Below are positions 36,726 to 46,116 of a DNA stretch of 64,000 nt, in pieces; within the stretch, counting starts at the first letter, position 1; each line of letters starts with the position of its first letter. The position numbers and the translations under genes were made by a program. The notes under the pieces were generated by a model. It made no database searches and had not been told where the DNA came from. It saw only the letters and a program-made list of their open reading frames with translations. The stretch is from Paenibacillus sp. PastM-3 (lineage in GTDB: Bacteria > Bacillota > Bacilli > Paenibacillales > Paenibacillaceae): the NCBI RefSeq assembly GCF_029893965.1, contig NZ_JARXXP010000002.1, positions 62,001 to 126,000 of the forward strand. The letters are read 5' to 3'.

Positions 36726-37529
36726 CTAAGAACGGATAATCCTCGTCCCCAGCTTCTCCCCGCCCAGCACCCGGCTAAGCACCTGAGGCTCTTTGCCGTC
36801 TACGATGACAACCTCGGACACACTGCCCTGAATGCAGTCCATCGCCGCGCGCACTTTGGGGATCATCCCGCCGTAAATTTCACCGCTGGCAATCAGCTCT
36901 TCAATCTGTGCCACTGTAACCGATGGAAGTACGACCTTTTCACCATCAACGGTGCGCATAATACCGGGAACATCCGTGACCACAATCATCGAAGGCGACT
37001 CGACAAAAGAAGCCACCGCTCCAGCTGCCGTATCCGCATTAATATTGTAACGCTGCCCTCCGGCATCTACACCAATAGGTGCAATAACCGGAATGTAGCC
37101 GAGTGCCAGAATCCCTTTTATGATCTCCGCCTTAACCTCGGTCACTTCGCCGACCTGCCCTACTACATCACTGTTGGCCACAGGCCGTGCCAGTATCAGA
37201 TTGCCGTCCACACCGGACAAGCCAAGGGCCTGCCCGCCGCTGCCCTGAATTCTGCGGACAATCGCCTTGTTGATGCTTCCAGCCAGCGTCATCTCTACAA
37301 CATCCAGCACATCCTCCGTCGTCACCCGCAGGCCGTTCACAAAGCTGCTCTCAATCCCCAGCTTCGCCAGATTATCCGAAATTGCCGGTCCGCCGCCATG
37401 TACAATGACAGGTTGAACCCCGCTGGCCTGCAGCTCCCGCAAATCCGCAAAAAAAGAATCCGGCAGCGCAGCCAGCGTACTCCCGCCGCATTTCATCACA
37501 AACAGCTTTTCTATCTTTTGCTCCATCAT
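36726..37529 (-). CDS. argB: Acetylglutamate kinase
   Basis: 267 residues. Amino acid kinase fold with FVMKCGGSTLA, PVIVHGGGPAISDNLAKLGI, GVDAGGQRYNINADTAAGAVA and GGMIPKVRAA. It phosphorylates N-acetylglutamate. AAGGAGG lies upstream, 31 bases after argJ. A 98-base gap to argD shows no strong terminator. Confidence 0.96.
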   Translation of the reverse strand: MMEQKIEKLFVMKCGGSTLAALPDSFFADLRELQASGVQPVIVHGGGPAISDNLAKLGIESSFVNGLRVTTEDVLDVVEMTLAGSINKAIVRRIQGSGGQALGLSGVDGNLILARPVANSDVVGQVGEVTEVKAEIIKGILALGYIPVIAPIGVDAGGQRYNINADTAAGAVASFVESPSMIVVTDVPGIMRTVDGEKVVLPSVTVAQIEELIASGEIYGGMIPKVRAAMDCIQGSVSEVVIVDGKEPQVLSRVLGGEKLGTRIIRS

Positions 37530-37560
37530 ATTCTAGGTATCCTCCTTATGCCAGCCGCGT

Positions 37561-38796
37561 TTAGGTACGGTATGCAGCATTAATACGCACATAATCATAA
37601 GTGAGGTCACATCCCCAGGCCGTAGCTTTGCCTTCGCCGTCGGATAGCACCACGGTAATCACTACTGTATCAGTCTTTTGCAGATAATGGAGGGCCTGCT
37701 CCTCATCAAAAGCCACCGGCCGCGATTGGCGCAGCACCTCGATCTCACCAAGCGAAATATCCACCTTCTCCGGCGATACCGGAACACCGGCGCGTCCTAC
37801 GGCAGCAATAATCCGGCCCCAATTGGCATCCGCCCCGAAAATCGCCGATTTCACCAGACTCGAGCCTACCACCGTCTTCGCTATCGCCCCGGCAGCCTCA
37901 TCATGCACCGCACCGCTGATCTGTACCTCAATCAGTTTGGTCGCACCCTCACCGTCCCGGGCAATTGCCTTCGCCAGATGCTGACACACATGTGTAAACG
38001 CCGCAGCAAAAGCATCCCAGTCCGCATGCAGACGCGTCAGCTTCTCATTCCCGGCCAGGCCGCTGGCCAACGTCACCAGCATATCGTTCGTGCTTGTATC
38101 TCCGTCAACTGTAATCATATTAAAAGTAGTATTAGTAGCGGTACGCAGCAAGCTTTGCAGATCTTCCCTGTCAATCAGGACATCCGTCGTCATGAAGCCC
38201 AGCATGGTGGCCATATTCGGATGAATCATCCCCGAACCTTTGGCCGCACCGGCAATCGTTACCTTTTCTCCGCCGACCAGCACTTCGACGCAGCACTCTT
38301 TTTTCACCAGATCCGTTGTCAAAATAGCCTGGCTGAACTCCTCCGCCCCCGCGGCGCCTCCATCCAGCTTCTCCGGCAGTCCGGCAATCCCGCTGCGCAC
38401 ACAGTCCATCTTCAGCAGCTCGCCGATAACACCAGTCGAGGCTACAGCTACATCCTGCTCATTGACACCAAGCGCTTTGGCCGCAGCAGCACGCATCTCG
38501 TAAGCATCCTTTTCACCCTGCTCGCCTGTGCAGGCATTGGCATTTCCGCTGTTCACGATGACCGCCTGCAAGGTACCGTCCGCCAGGCTCTCCCGGGTTA
38601 CTTTTAGCGGCGCAGCCTGGAATACATTTGTTGTATACACAGCCGCAGCCGTTGCCGGAACCTCGCAGAGGATAACTCCAAGATCGTTGCGGGTTGTTTT
38701 TTTGAGGCCGCAGTGCAGTCCTGCAGAGGTGAAACCCTTTGGTGCGGTAATGCTTCCGCCTTCCACGACGGTATATGTTGCCTGATTTATGCTCAT
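37561..38796 (-). CDS. argJ: Bifunctional glutamate N-acetyltransferase / ornithine acetyltransferase
   Basis: 411 residues. The self-cleavage site is seen in KGSGMIHPNMATMLGF, with the nucleophilic threonine of ATML near residue 195; the protein would split into alpha and beta chains. VNSGNANACTG forms part of the substrate site. It recycles the acetyl group from N-acetylornithine to glutamate, so no separate argA or argE is needed. It begins 21 bases after argC. Confidence 0.97.
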   Translation of the reverse strand: MSINQATYTVVEGGSITAPKGFTSAGLHCGLKKTTRNDLGVILCEVPATAAAVYTTNVFQAAPLKVTRESLADGTLQAVIVNSGNANACTGEQGEKDAYEMRAAAAKALGVNEQDVAVASTGVIGELLKMDCVRSGIAGLPEKLDGGAAGAEEFSQAILTTDLVKKECCVEVLVGGEKVTIAGAAKGSGMIHPNMATMLGFMTTDVLIDREDLQSLLRTATNTTFNMITVDGDTSTNDMLVTLASGLAGNEKLTRLHADWDAFAAAFTHVCQHLAKAIARDGEGATKLIEVQISGAVHDEAAGAIAKTVVGSSLVKSAIFGADANWGRIIAAVGRAGVPVSPEKVDISLGEIEVLRQSRPVAFDEEQALHYLQKTDTVVITVVLSDGEGKATAWGCDLTYDYVRINAAYRT

Positions 38797-38817
38797 TGTA
38801 TGTTTGACCGCTGAACC

Positions 38818-39873
38818 TTACGGATACACTGGTGTATAACCGAGGCCGCGGGTTTCCTCCCATCCCATCATCAAATTCAGGTTCTGAATCGCCTGCCCTG
38901 CTGCGCCTTTAACGATGTTGTCAATGACAGACACAATCGTTACCCGTCCTGTACGGGCATCTGCGGAGAAGCCGATATCGCAATAATTCGAGCCGCTGAC
39001 CTCTTTGGTCGCCGGAAGCACTCCGGCCTCACGGATCCGCACAAAGGATCTGCCCGCATAATATTTACGGTATAATTCCACAAAATCCTGCTCACTATAA
39101 GCCCCGTTCATTCCGGCATACATCGTGCTCATAATTCCCCGGGTCATCGGCACCAGATGCGTTGTGAAGGTCACGGTTACTTTTTCACCGGAAACATCGG
39201 TAAGCACCTGTTCAATCTCCGGAATATGCTGATGCTTGTTAACCTTATAGGCCTTGAAGTTCTCATTGATCTCGGCATAATGAACGCCCAGATTCACACC
39301 GCGTCCCGCTCCGGAAATCCCTGACTTCGCATCGATAATAATGCTCTCCGGCTTGATCCAGCCTGCCTCTACCGCAGGAATCAGCCCCAGCAGCGTAGCG
39401 GTCGGGTAACAGCCCGGATTGGAGATAAAATCAACTCCTGCAGCGCGTTCACCATATACTTCACATAACCCGTATACGGCCTGCTCCAGATATTCAGCGG
39501 GCGGAGCCGTGTGCTTATACCACTGCTCATACTCCCCGCCGTCCTTCAGCCGGAAATCTCCGGACAGATCGACAACCTTCAGGCCCGCTTCCAGCAGCTG
39601 CGGCACCAGCTTGGCACTCACACCTGACGGTGTTGCCGTGAATACTACATCAGCCCTGCCCGCAATCTCCGCCGGTTCAACGCCATCCAGCTTCCGCTCC
39701 ACAATTCCCGTCAAATGCGGAAACCCGAGCTCAATCGGCTCCCCTGCACTTGATGAAGAGATTACCGATGTAATTTCTATATCCGGGTGGTTCTGCAAAA
39801 GCCTGATCAGCTCCACGCCACCATACCCCGTCGATCCCACTATCGCCGCTCTCAGTTTGCCTGCCACTGTCAT
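38818..39873 (-). CDS. argC: N-acetyl-gamma-glutamyl-phosphate reductase
   Basis: 351 residues. The N-terminal NADP-binding motif AAIVGSTGYGGVELIRLL and the active-site cysteine in FISNPGCYPTATLLGLIPA identify it. It is the first gene of argCJBDF. The ATG at 39873 directly abuts AGGGG; a GTG six bases later is better spaced and may be the true start. Confidence 0.96.
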   Translation of the reverse strand: MTVAGKLRAAIVGSTGYGGVELIRLLQNHPDIEITSVISSSSAGEPIELGFPHLTGIVERKLDGVEPAEIAGRADVVFTATPSGVSAKLVPQLLEAGLKVVDLSGDFRLKDGGEYEQWYKHTAPPAEYLEQAVYGLCEVYGERAAGVDFISNPGCYPTATLLGLIPAVEAGWIKPESIIIDAKSGISGAGRGVNLGVHYAEINENFKAYKVNKHQHIPEIEQVLTDVSGEKVTVTFTTHLVPMTRGIMSTMYAGMNGAYSEQDFVELYRKYYAGRSFVRIREAGVLPATKEVSGSNYCDIGFSADARTGRVTIVSVIDNIVKGAAGQAIQNLNLMMGWEETRGLGYTPVYP

Positions 39874-39926
39874 CCCCTGCTTTCTGACTATTTCATGAAA
39901 TGCATACCGTCCTGCAAATATGTATT

Positions 39927-39955
39927 ATTATACGACCGAATTAATATAAATACAA
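39927..39955 (-). promoter_or_regulatory. SigA promoter of the argCJBDF operon with possible ArgR box
   Basis: On the minus strand TTGTAT, 17 bases, TATAAT, about 54 bases upstream of argC. The AT-rich stretch TTGTATTTATATTAATTC over the -35 resembles an ARG box half-pair, which would fit arginine repression by ArgR/AhrC. The operator is inference. Confidence 0.6.
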
Positions 39956-39992
39956 CATGTAACGTTAACTTTATTGGCGGGATTGTTATATG

Positions 39993-40042
39993 AAAAAGAG
40001 AAGCGCAGACTTCTCTCATGGAGATTCTACGCTTCTCTTTTA
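39993..40042 (-). terminator. Terminator overlapping the end of the YitT-family gene
   Basis: AAAGAGAAGCG pairs with CGCTTCTCTTT around a 24-base loop. One arm encodes the last four codons of the yitT-like gene; T/A tracts flank both ends. Confidence 0.75.
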
Positions 40043-40911
40043 AATCCTTCACCGAGCACCTCATGTGCCTCGGTAATGATGACAAATGCACCCGGATCTA
40101 CAGACCGGACGATCGCTTTTAGCCGGGTAATTTCGTTCTGGCCGACAACCGCCATCAGCACTACCCGGTTGTCACCGGTATAGCCGCCCTGTGCATTGAG
40201 CTTGGTCAGCCCGCGGTCCAGATCATTCAGAATCGCCTGGGATATCGCCTCTGTATGATCTGAAATGATGTAAGCCACCTTGGTCACGCTGAAGCCCATC
40301 TCCAGCGCATTGATTACTCTCCCGGTCACAAACAGACCAATCAGTGCATACATCGCCTGCTCCATGCCCAGCACAAACGCAGCCAGTGTAATAACCGTAC
40401 CGTCCAGCAGCACAACAGACAGCGAGAAGCTGAAGCCTGTGATCTTTTGGATAATCTGCGCCAAAATGGTCAGTCCGCCCGTGGATCCGCGTCCGCGGAA
40501 CACCAGCCCCAGACCAAGTCCGACTGCGATCCCGCCATAAATCGAGGCAAGCAGCGGATTGGTTGTCGGAACCGGACCGTCTTTGGTCAGGTAGATAAAC
40601 AGCGGCAGCACAAAGCTCCCCAGCAGGGAGCGCATGCCATATTGCTTGCCGAGGAAAATAACCCCGAGGATAAATAACGGGATATTCAAGGCCCACTGGG
40701 TAAAAGCCGGCTCAGCGCCGAACCAGGCCTCGGCAAGCACCGATAAGCCGGATACTCCCCCTGAAGCGATCTGGTTCGGCAGAAAAAACAGATTAAACCC
40801 GAGACCGGTAATCAATGAACCGATCAGGATCAACGCCACATCCACTGTATGGCGCAGCGGCCCGTTCAGCGGAATCAGCGGCGGTTTGTTGCGTGAATTC
40901 TCTTTTAGCAT
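40027..40911 (-). CDS. YitT-family membrane protein (YvjA-like)
   Basis: 294 residues. Five to six hydrophobic helices (DUF161; LIGSLITGLGFNLFFLPNQI, GLSVLAEAWFG, IYGGIAVGLGLGLVFRGRGS) are followed by a C-terminal cytoplasmic DUF2179 domain (about 215-290, ISDHTEAISQAILNDLDRG). B. subtilis has a member of this family, yvjA, next to prfB, as here. The function is unknown. Start ATG; it follows prfB by 54 bases. Confidence 0.9.
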   Translation of the reverse strand: MLKENSRNKPPLIPLNGPLRHTVDVALILIGSLITGLGFNLFFLPNQIASGGVSGLSVLAEAWFGAEPAFTQWALNIPLFILGVIFLGKQYGMRSLLGSFVLPLFIYLTKDGPVPTTNPLLASIYGGIAVGLGLGLVFRGRGSTGGLTILAQIIQKITGFSFSLSVVLLDGTVITLAAFVLGMEQAMYALIGLFVTGRVINALEMGFSVTKVAYIISDHTEAISQAILNDLDRGLTKLNAQGGYTGDNRVVLMAVVGQNEITRLKAIVRSVDPGAFVIITEAHEVLGEGFKREA

Positions 40912-40965
40912 GTTCTCTTGCTTCTCCTTACTACACTCCGAGGACGCGTAGAAATCCAGTTATGC

Positions 40966-42079
40966 TTATTCAACTTCTGTCTTGATCTGGCTGCGCAGGT
41001 AGCCGTCGATGAACAGATTAATATCGCCGTCCATTACAGCCCCCACGTTCCCGGTTTCCACGGAAGTACGGTGATCCTTCACCATGCTGTAAGGGTGGAA
41101 TACATACGAGCGGATCTGGCTGCCCCAGGCAATATCAGATTGCTCCCCGCGGATCTCATCCAGTTGCTTCTGCTGCTCCTGCAGCTTCTGTTCGTACAGC
41201 TTGGAGCGCAGCATCTTCATCGCCTGCTCCCGGTTCTTGATCTGCGAGCGTTCATTCTGACAGGTTACCACTACACCTGTAGGAATATGCGTAATCCGCA
41301 CCGCTGAGTCCGTTGTATTGATATGCTGACCGCCCGCACCGCTGGCCCGGTAGGTATCTATTTTTAGATCCTCTGTACGGATCTCAACTTCCACATCATC
41401 GGCAATCTCCGGAACCACATCGCAGGAAACGAACGAGGTATGGCGTCTGCCGGAGGAATCGAACGGCGAGATGCGCACCAGCCGGTGTACACCCTTTTCC
41501 GCTTTCAGATAGCCGTAGGCATTGAAGCCCTTAATTAGCAGCGTTACGCTCTTGATACCCGCCTCATCACCAGGCAGGTAGTCGAGCACTTCAACCTTGA
41601 AGCCGCTTTTCTCCGCCCAGCGTGTGTACATGCGGAGCAGCATCTGGCCCCAGTCCTGGGACTCCGTTCCGCCTGCACCCGGATGAAGCTCCAGAATGGC
41701 GTTCAGCTTATCATATGGCTGATTAAGCAGCAGCTGCAGCTCAAACTCATCCACCTTGCCGCTGATTGTCCGGATGTTTCCGGCCACCTCGGCAGCAAGC
41801 TCCTCGTCGCCTTCCTCATCGGCCAGCTCCACCATCATCGCCGCATCATCGTACTCCTGCTGCAGCTTCTCAAACTGGTCTACTACGGATTTTACTGCAT
41901 TCATCTCGCCGATGACTGCCTGGGCCTGCTCATTGTCATTCCAGAAATCCGGCGCTGCCATCTTCTCTTCAAAGTTCGCAATGACTTCCAGCTTCAGGTC
42001 TAAGTCAAAGAGACCCCCTAAGGTTGGTTAGTTTCTTGCCTATTTCACGCAGGTCCTGCTTCACATTTGCATCGATCAT
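40966..42079 (-). CDS. prfB: Peptide chain release factor 2, programmed +1 frameshift
   Basis: Two frames make one protein of about 370 residues. Frame one starts at the ATG 42077-42079 ([20 protein letters not shown]), reads CTT then TGA at 42005-42007. After a +1 shift the second frame continues [20 protein letters not shown]. The RF2 body has GGQ ([17 protein letters not shown]) and the SPF anticodon-like motif ([11 protein letters not shown]). RF2 reads UGA and UAA; low RF2 favours the shift, so the gene limits itself. AAAGGTG precedes the start. Confidence 0.97.
42004..42019 (-). promoter_or_regulatory. prfB +1 recoding site
   Basis: On the minus strand the internal Shine-Dalgarno-like AGGGGG (42014-42019) lies three bases before the slippery CTT-TGA-C (42004-42010). 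This is the same order and spacing as in E. coli prfB, with TCT in place of TAT. Confidence 0.95.
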
Positions 42080-42213
42080 GGGATCACTACACCTTTCAAA
42101 ATAAAATATTGCGCGGGCCGCTGATTGGAGATTTTGTAGATCTGGCATAGTATCACTGCCCCTGAGAGCTGGCACTTCAAAATTACGGAACCTGGTTAGT
42201 ACGCAGCTCCAGG

Positions 42214-42327
42214 GAATGTTTGGACTTCCGGCCGCTGTTGTCTTCAGATTTCCTGATTCGAACCGCTGATCGCGGTAGAAATCTGAAGACAAAGGCGGAC
42301 GCTATCGCTCCTACAGTTCCAAACTTC
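42214..42327. repeat. Palindromic dispersed repeat, copy 2
   Basis: Near-identical to 34075-34189, with the same inverted arms TTGTCTTCAGATTTC / GAAATCTGAAGACAA and GTTTGGA / TTCCAAAC. The small loop differs (GATCGCGG versus ATACAGCGG). It lies in the 421-base gap between secA and prfB (42080-42500), which otherwise holds the secA terminator and no gene. Confidence 0.85.
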
Positions 42328-42415
42328 CCCTCCGCCGCTTCCACCTTAGTTTTAGTTTTTTTGAGAACGCACTGCTCATCCTCTGCAGCTAAATCGCCCA
42401 ATCCCCAAAACTCCA

Positions 42416-42467
42416 AAAAAGCGGCCGGGCCGCAAACGGGGGAAACCCCGGGCCCAGCCGCTTTTAT
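42416..42467 (-). terminator. Terminator after secA
   Basis: On the minus strand AAAAGCGGCTGGGCC...GGCCCGGCCGCTTTTTT forms a long GC-rich stem with an inner CCCCGGG-type hairpin. It begins about 35 bases past the secA stop. Confidence 0.9.
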
Positions 42468-42500
42468 TATCATTATAAGCCTGAGACGCTTCGGATATCC

Positions 42501-45008
42501 TTACGCGTTCTGGCCGTGGCAGTTCTTGTACTTCTTGCCGCTGCCGCATGGGCATGGATCGTTACGGCCGATTGCCGCTTCGACATGCACCGGACGCTTC
42601 TCAGCCGGCTCAGCGTTGGTCGAGATTTTATCTTCCTCGACTACGGACTGGCGTTCCTGGTTGGCTTCGATGTGCGCCTTCATAATGTACGTAGCGACTT
42701 CCTCCTGAATGGCGGCAGTCATGGCGTTGAACATCTCAAAGCCTTCAAATTGATATTCACGCAGCGGATCGGTACCGCCGTAAGCACGCAAGTGAATCCC
42801 TTGACGCAGCTGATCCATCGCATCAATATGATCCATCCATTTGCTGTCTACGGAACGGAGCACGATAACCTTCTCGAATTCACGCACCAGCTCAGCGCCA
42901 AGGCGCTCTTCACGCGCATCATACTTCTGCATAACACGTTCAAAGATGAAATCAACGATTTCTTCTACTTCCTTGCCCCACAGGTCATCACGGGTAATGG
43001 CACCTTCATCCAGCAGCTTGCTGTTAACATAGTCAGCAACCTCCTGCAGCTCCCAATTCTCCGGAATGTCATCCACGCAGTGAGCGCGGACTACACGGTC
43101 GATAACCGGCTTGATCATCTCGGTTACAACACCTTTGATATTCTCGGATTCGAGAATTTCGCGGCGCTGTTTGTAAATGATTTCACGCTGCTGGTTCATA
43201 ACATCATCATACTGAAGAACGACCTTACGAATATCGAAGTTATTGCCCTCTACCCGCTTCTGGGCCGATTCAATTGCGCGTGTAATCATACGGCTCTCAA
43301 TCGGCTGGTCTTCTTCAAAGCCCAGACGGTCCATCATGTTCAGCACGTTGTCCGCACCAAACCGTTTCATCAGCTCGTCCCCAAGTGACAGATAGAACTG
43401 TGTCGAGCCCGGGTCACCCTGGCGTCCGGCACGTCCGCGCAGCTGGTTATCGATACGGCGGGATTCATGACGCTCTGTACCAATAATATGCAGACCGCCA
43501 ACATCTCTTACACCCTCACCGAGCATAATATCCGTACCACGTCCGGCCATATTGGTTGCAATAGTTACGGTCCCCGGCTGTCCGGCCTGGGAAATGATCT
43601 CCGCCTCGGATTCGTGATGCTTGGCGTTCAGCACCTGATGCTTGATTCCTTTGCGCTTCAGCATTTCAGATACGCGTTCAGAATTCTCAATGGATACTGT
43701 ACCAACCAGTACAGGCTGGTTCTTCTTGTGGCGTTCTACAATCTCGGTTACCACTGCGTTGAATTTGCCGTTCTCGCTCTTATAGACAACGTCAGGCATG
43801 TCTACACGCTGGTTCGGTTTATTCGTCGGTACCTGAAGAACTTCCAGGCCGTAAATTTTCTTGAATTCTTCTTCTTCCGTCTTCGCTGTACCTGTCATAC
43901 CGCCCAGTTTGCGGTACATCCGGAAGTAGTTCTGGAAGGTAATTGTAGCCAGCGTCATGCTCTCGTTCTGTACCTGGATTTCTTCTTTAGCCTCAATAGC
44001 CTGGTGCAGCCCGTCGCTGTAGCGGCGGCCAGCCATCAGACGGCCGGTGAACTCATCGACAATGACAACCTCATCACCGTTCACTACATAATCGACATCA
44101 CGGCGCATGATGACATTAGCCTTGAGCGCCTGAACGATATGATGATTCAGCGTAACATGGCTGTGATCGTACAGGTTCTCAACGCCAAAAGCACGTTCCG
44201 CCGTAGCCACGCCCTTCTCAGTCAGCGCTACCGACTTCACTTTAATATCAACAGTGTAATCTTCTTCAGCCGTCAGCTTTTTAACAAAACGGTCTGCTGC
44301 ATAATACAGCTCTGTCGACTTCTCGGCTTGCCCCGAGATAATCAGCGGAGTACGCGCTTCGTCAATAAGAATGGAGTCCACTTCATCAATAATACAGAAA
44401 TATAGCGGGCGTTGTACCATCTGCTCCTTATAGAGCACCATGTTGTCACGCAGATAGTCGAAACCAAACTCATTGTTGGTACCATACGTAATATCGCAGG
44501 CATAAGCTTCTTGTTTATCAGCATGGTCCATGCCGTTCAGGTTGACCCCGACCGTCATGCCCAGGAAGTTATAAATTTGTGCCATTTGGGCGCTGTCGCG
44601 CTGGGCCAGATAGTCATTCACAGTCACCACATGCACGCCTTTGCCGAGTAATGCATTCAGATAGACCGGCAATGTACCAACCAGTGTCTTACCTTCACCT
44701 GTCTTCATCTCGGAGATCCGGCCTTCATGCAGCGCCATACCTCCAACAAGCTGTACGTCAAAATGCCGCATGCCCAGCGTCCGTTTGGAAGCTTCGCGTA
44801 CGGTTGCAAATGCCTCGGGGAGTATCTCCTCCAGGGTTTCGCCTTTTTCGATCCTGGCCCGGAACTCTTCTGTCTTCGCCTTAAGCGCCTCATCCGAGAG
44901 GGCTGCGAATTCAGGTTCCAATCCGTTAATAACATCGACCGTCTTCATGAGACGTTTGACATCGCGTTCGTTGGTGTCGCCGAATATTTTCTTTACAAGT
45001 CCTAGCAT
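42501..45008 (-). CDS. secA: Preprotein translocase ATPase SecA
   Basis: 835 residues, full length. Walker [11 protein letters not shown] (about 99-108), Walker [32 protein letters not shown] and [15 protein letters not shown] of NBD2. The C-terminus ends in the zinc-binding SEC-C motif [14 protein letters not shown]. It is the motor that pushes unfolded proteins through SecYEG. Start ATG with AAAGGGG upstream. The same hpf-secA-prfB order occurs in B. subtilis. Confidence 0.98.
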   Translation of the reverse strand: MLGLVKKIFGDTNERDVKRLMKTVDVINGLEPEFAALSDEALKAKTEEFRARIEKGETLEEILPEAFATVREASKRTLGMRHFDVQLVGGMALHEGRISEMKTGEGKTLVGTLPVYLNALLGKGVHVVTVNDYLAQRDSAQMAQIYNFLGMTVGVNLNGMDHADKQEAYACDITYGTNNEFGFDYLRDNMVLYKEQMVQRPLYFCIIDEVDSILIDEARTPLIISGQAEKSTELYYAADRFVKKLTAEEDYTVDIKVKSVALTEKGVATAERAFGVENLYDHSHVTLNHHIVQALKANVIMRRDVDYVVNGDEVVIVDEFTGRLMAGRRYSDGLHQAIEAKEEIQVQNESMTLATITFQNYFRMYRKLGGMTGTAKTEEEEFKKIYGLEVLQVPTNKPNQRVDMPDVVYKSENGKFNAVVTEIVERHKKNQPVLVGTVSIENSERVSEMLKRKGIKHQVLNAKHHESEAEIISQAGQPGTVTIATNMAGRGTDIMLGEGVRDVGGLHIIGTERHESRRIDNQLRGRAGRQGDPGSTQFYLSLGDELMKRFGADNVLNMMDRLGFEEDQPIESRMITRAIESAQKRVEGNNFDIRKVVLQYDDVMNQQREIIYKQRREILESENIKGVVTEMIKPVIDRVVRAHCVDDIPENWELQEVADYVNSKLLDEGAITRDDLWGKEVEEIVDFIFERVMQKYDAREERLGAELVREFEKVIVLRSVDSKWMDHIDAMDQLRQGIHLRAYGGTDPLREYQFEGFEMFNAMTAAIQEEVATYIMKAHIEANQERQSVVEEDKISTNAEPAEKRPVHVEAAIGRNDPCPCGSGKKYKNCHGQNA

Positions 45009-45205
45009 GGTTAACCCCTTTCATGCAACACAGATGGTGGAACCGAGCCCATCCTTAAATATAAATTGAAAGGGCCATATATTATTTCGATTCCGCTGCT
45101 TCATAAATTGTAACAGTTTGTAAGACAAGCCGCAATACGAGCAGCCGCAACCTTATTTTGCAAAATAGAAGAAGCGGCAAATGGTCACCCTTTATATACG
45201 AGTAA

Positions 45206-45237
45206 GAGCCCTATTCGCTTCAAGCGAATAGGGACTC
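45206..45237. terminator. Hairpin between hpf and secA
   Basis: GAGCCCTATTCGCTT pairs with AAGCGAATAGGG-ACTC in a nearly perfect stem. On the minus strand only a weak T tract follows; on the plus strand TTTTTT follows a few bases later. It probably ends hpf transcripts, incompletely. The remainder of the 297-base gap (45009-45305) shows no gene. Confidence 0.6.
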
Positions 45238-45305
45238 GGCTGATTTTTTGAAATTATTACTGGCGGCAATAACCATCCAGCATAAACCTGTGCCTGATTA
45301 TCAGA

Positions 45306-45857
45306 CTAATCTTGTTCGATCAGGCCATACTTGCCGTCATTACGTTTGTAAACAACGCTTACTTCAGAAGTCTCAATGTTGGAGAATACAAAGAAATTAT
45401 GTCCAACCATGTTCATCTGCAGAATGGCTTCCTCGACATCCATAGGCTTCAGGGTGAAGCGCTTATTCCGCACTACTTCCAAATCATCGTAATCCTGTTC
45501 TTCAACGGCAACGCTACTCGCCGGCTCTTCCACGAAGATGGTCTTCAGGCTGCCTTCCTGGCGGAACTTACGGTTGAGTTTGGTTTTGTGCTTGCGGATC
45601 TGCCGTTCCAGCTTGTCCACAACAGCATCAATAGATGCATACATGTCGTCGCTGCGGTCTTCTGCACGAAGCGTCACGCCGGCCAGCGGAATCGTTACTT
45701 CCACCGTATGAAGGCCGCGGACTACGCTAAGCGTCACATATCCTTCTGAGGTAGGGGGTGCATCGAAATACTTCTCAAGTCTGCTGAGCTTCTTATCAAC
45801 ATAATCTCTCAAAGCATCTGTCACTTCAATTTGTTGACCTCGAATGCTGAATTGCAT
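45306..45857 (-). CDS. hpf: Ribosome hibernation promoting factor, long form
   Basis: 183 residues. The N-terminal S30AE domain (MQFSIRGQQIEVTDALRDYV) is joined by an acidic linker to a C-terminal dimerisation domain (KPMDVEEAILQMNMVGHNFF). Long HPF alone forms 100S ribosome dimers in Firmicutes. AAGGAGG precedes the ATG. Same locus as B. subtilis yvyD. Confidence 0.97.
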   Translation of the reverse strand: MQFSIRGQQIEVTDALRDYVDKKLSRLEKYFDAPPTSEGYVTLSVVRGLHTVEVTIPLAGVTLRAEDRSDDMYASIDAVVDKLERQIRKHKTKLNRKFRQEGSLKTIFVEEPASSVAVEEQDYDDLEVVRNKRFTLKPMDVEEAILQMNMVGHNFFVFSNIETSEVSVVYKRNDGKYGLIEQD

Positions 45858-45885
45858 AGGGCACTCCTCCTTTGTTTACGTTCCC

Positions 45886-45914
45886 ATTATACCAAATTGT
45901 CAGCGCTAAGTAAA
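45886..45914 (-). promoter_or_regulatory. Putative SigA promoter of hpf
   Basis: On the minus strand TTTACT, 17 bases, TATAAT, about 30 bases upstream of the hpf start. The -10 is perfect, the -35 partial. Stress or transition-phase promoters could overlap but were not resolved. Confidence 0.55.
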
Positions 45915-45982
45915 AAGCAATTCGTTACAGACTTTACATTTACCTAACATTAATCTATTCTACAGCTTTCTATATTTACAAA

Positions 45983-46027
45983 TAAACAAAGTCCGGACGG
46001 GGCAATCAGGTTGCCCTCATCCGGACC
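45983..46027 (-). terminator. Terminator after the SLH protein gene
   Basis: On the minus strand GTCCGGATGAGGGCAA pairs with TTGCCCC-GTCCGGAC and is followed by TTTGTTTATTT. About 90 bases past the SLH stop. Confidence 0.85.
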
Positions 46028-46116
46028 ATGTCTAGCTGCTTATATTATTCCTAGACCGCCCGAATTTATAATAACAAATTCCTTACACAGTGCCAGCTTA
46101 CGGGCTGTATCATGCT

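Noticed and set aside
42005..42079. prfB as a frameshifted pseudogene
   Set aside because: The shift occurs exactly at the known programmed CTT-TGA-C site with its Shine-Dalgarno-like AGGGGG, and both parts are intact.
42183..42473. Minus-strand ORF in the secA-prfB gap
   Set aside because: It runs through the palindromic repeat and the secA terminator and has no ribosome binding site.
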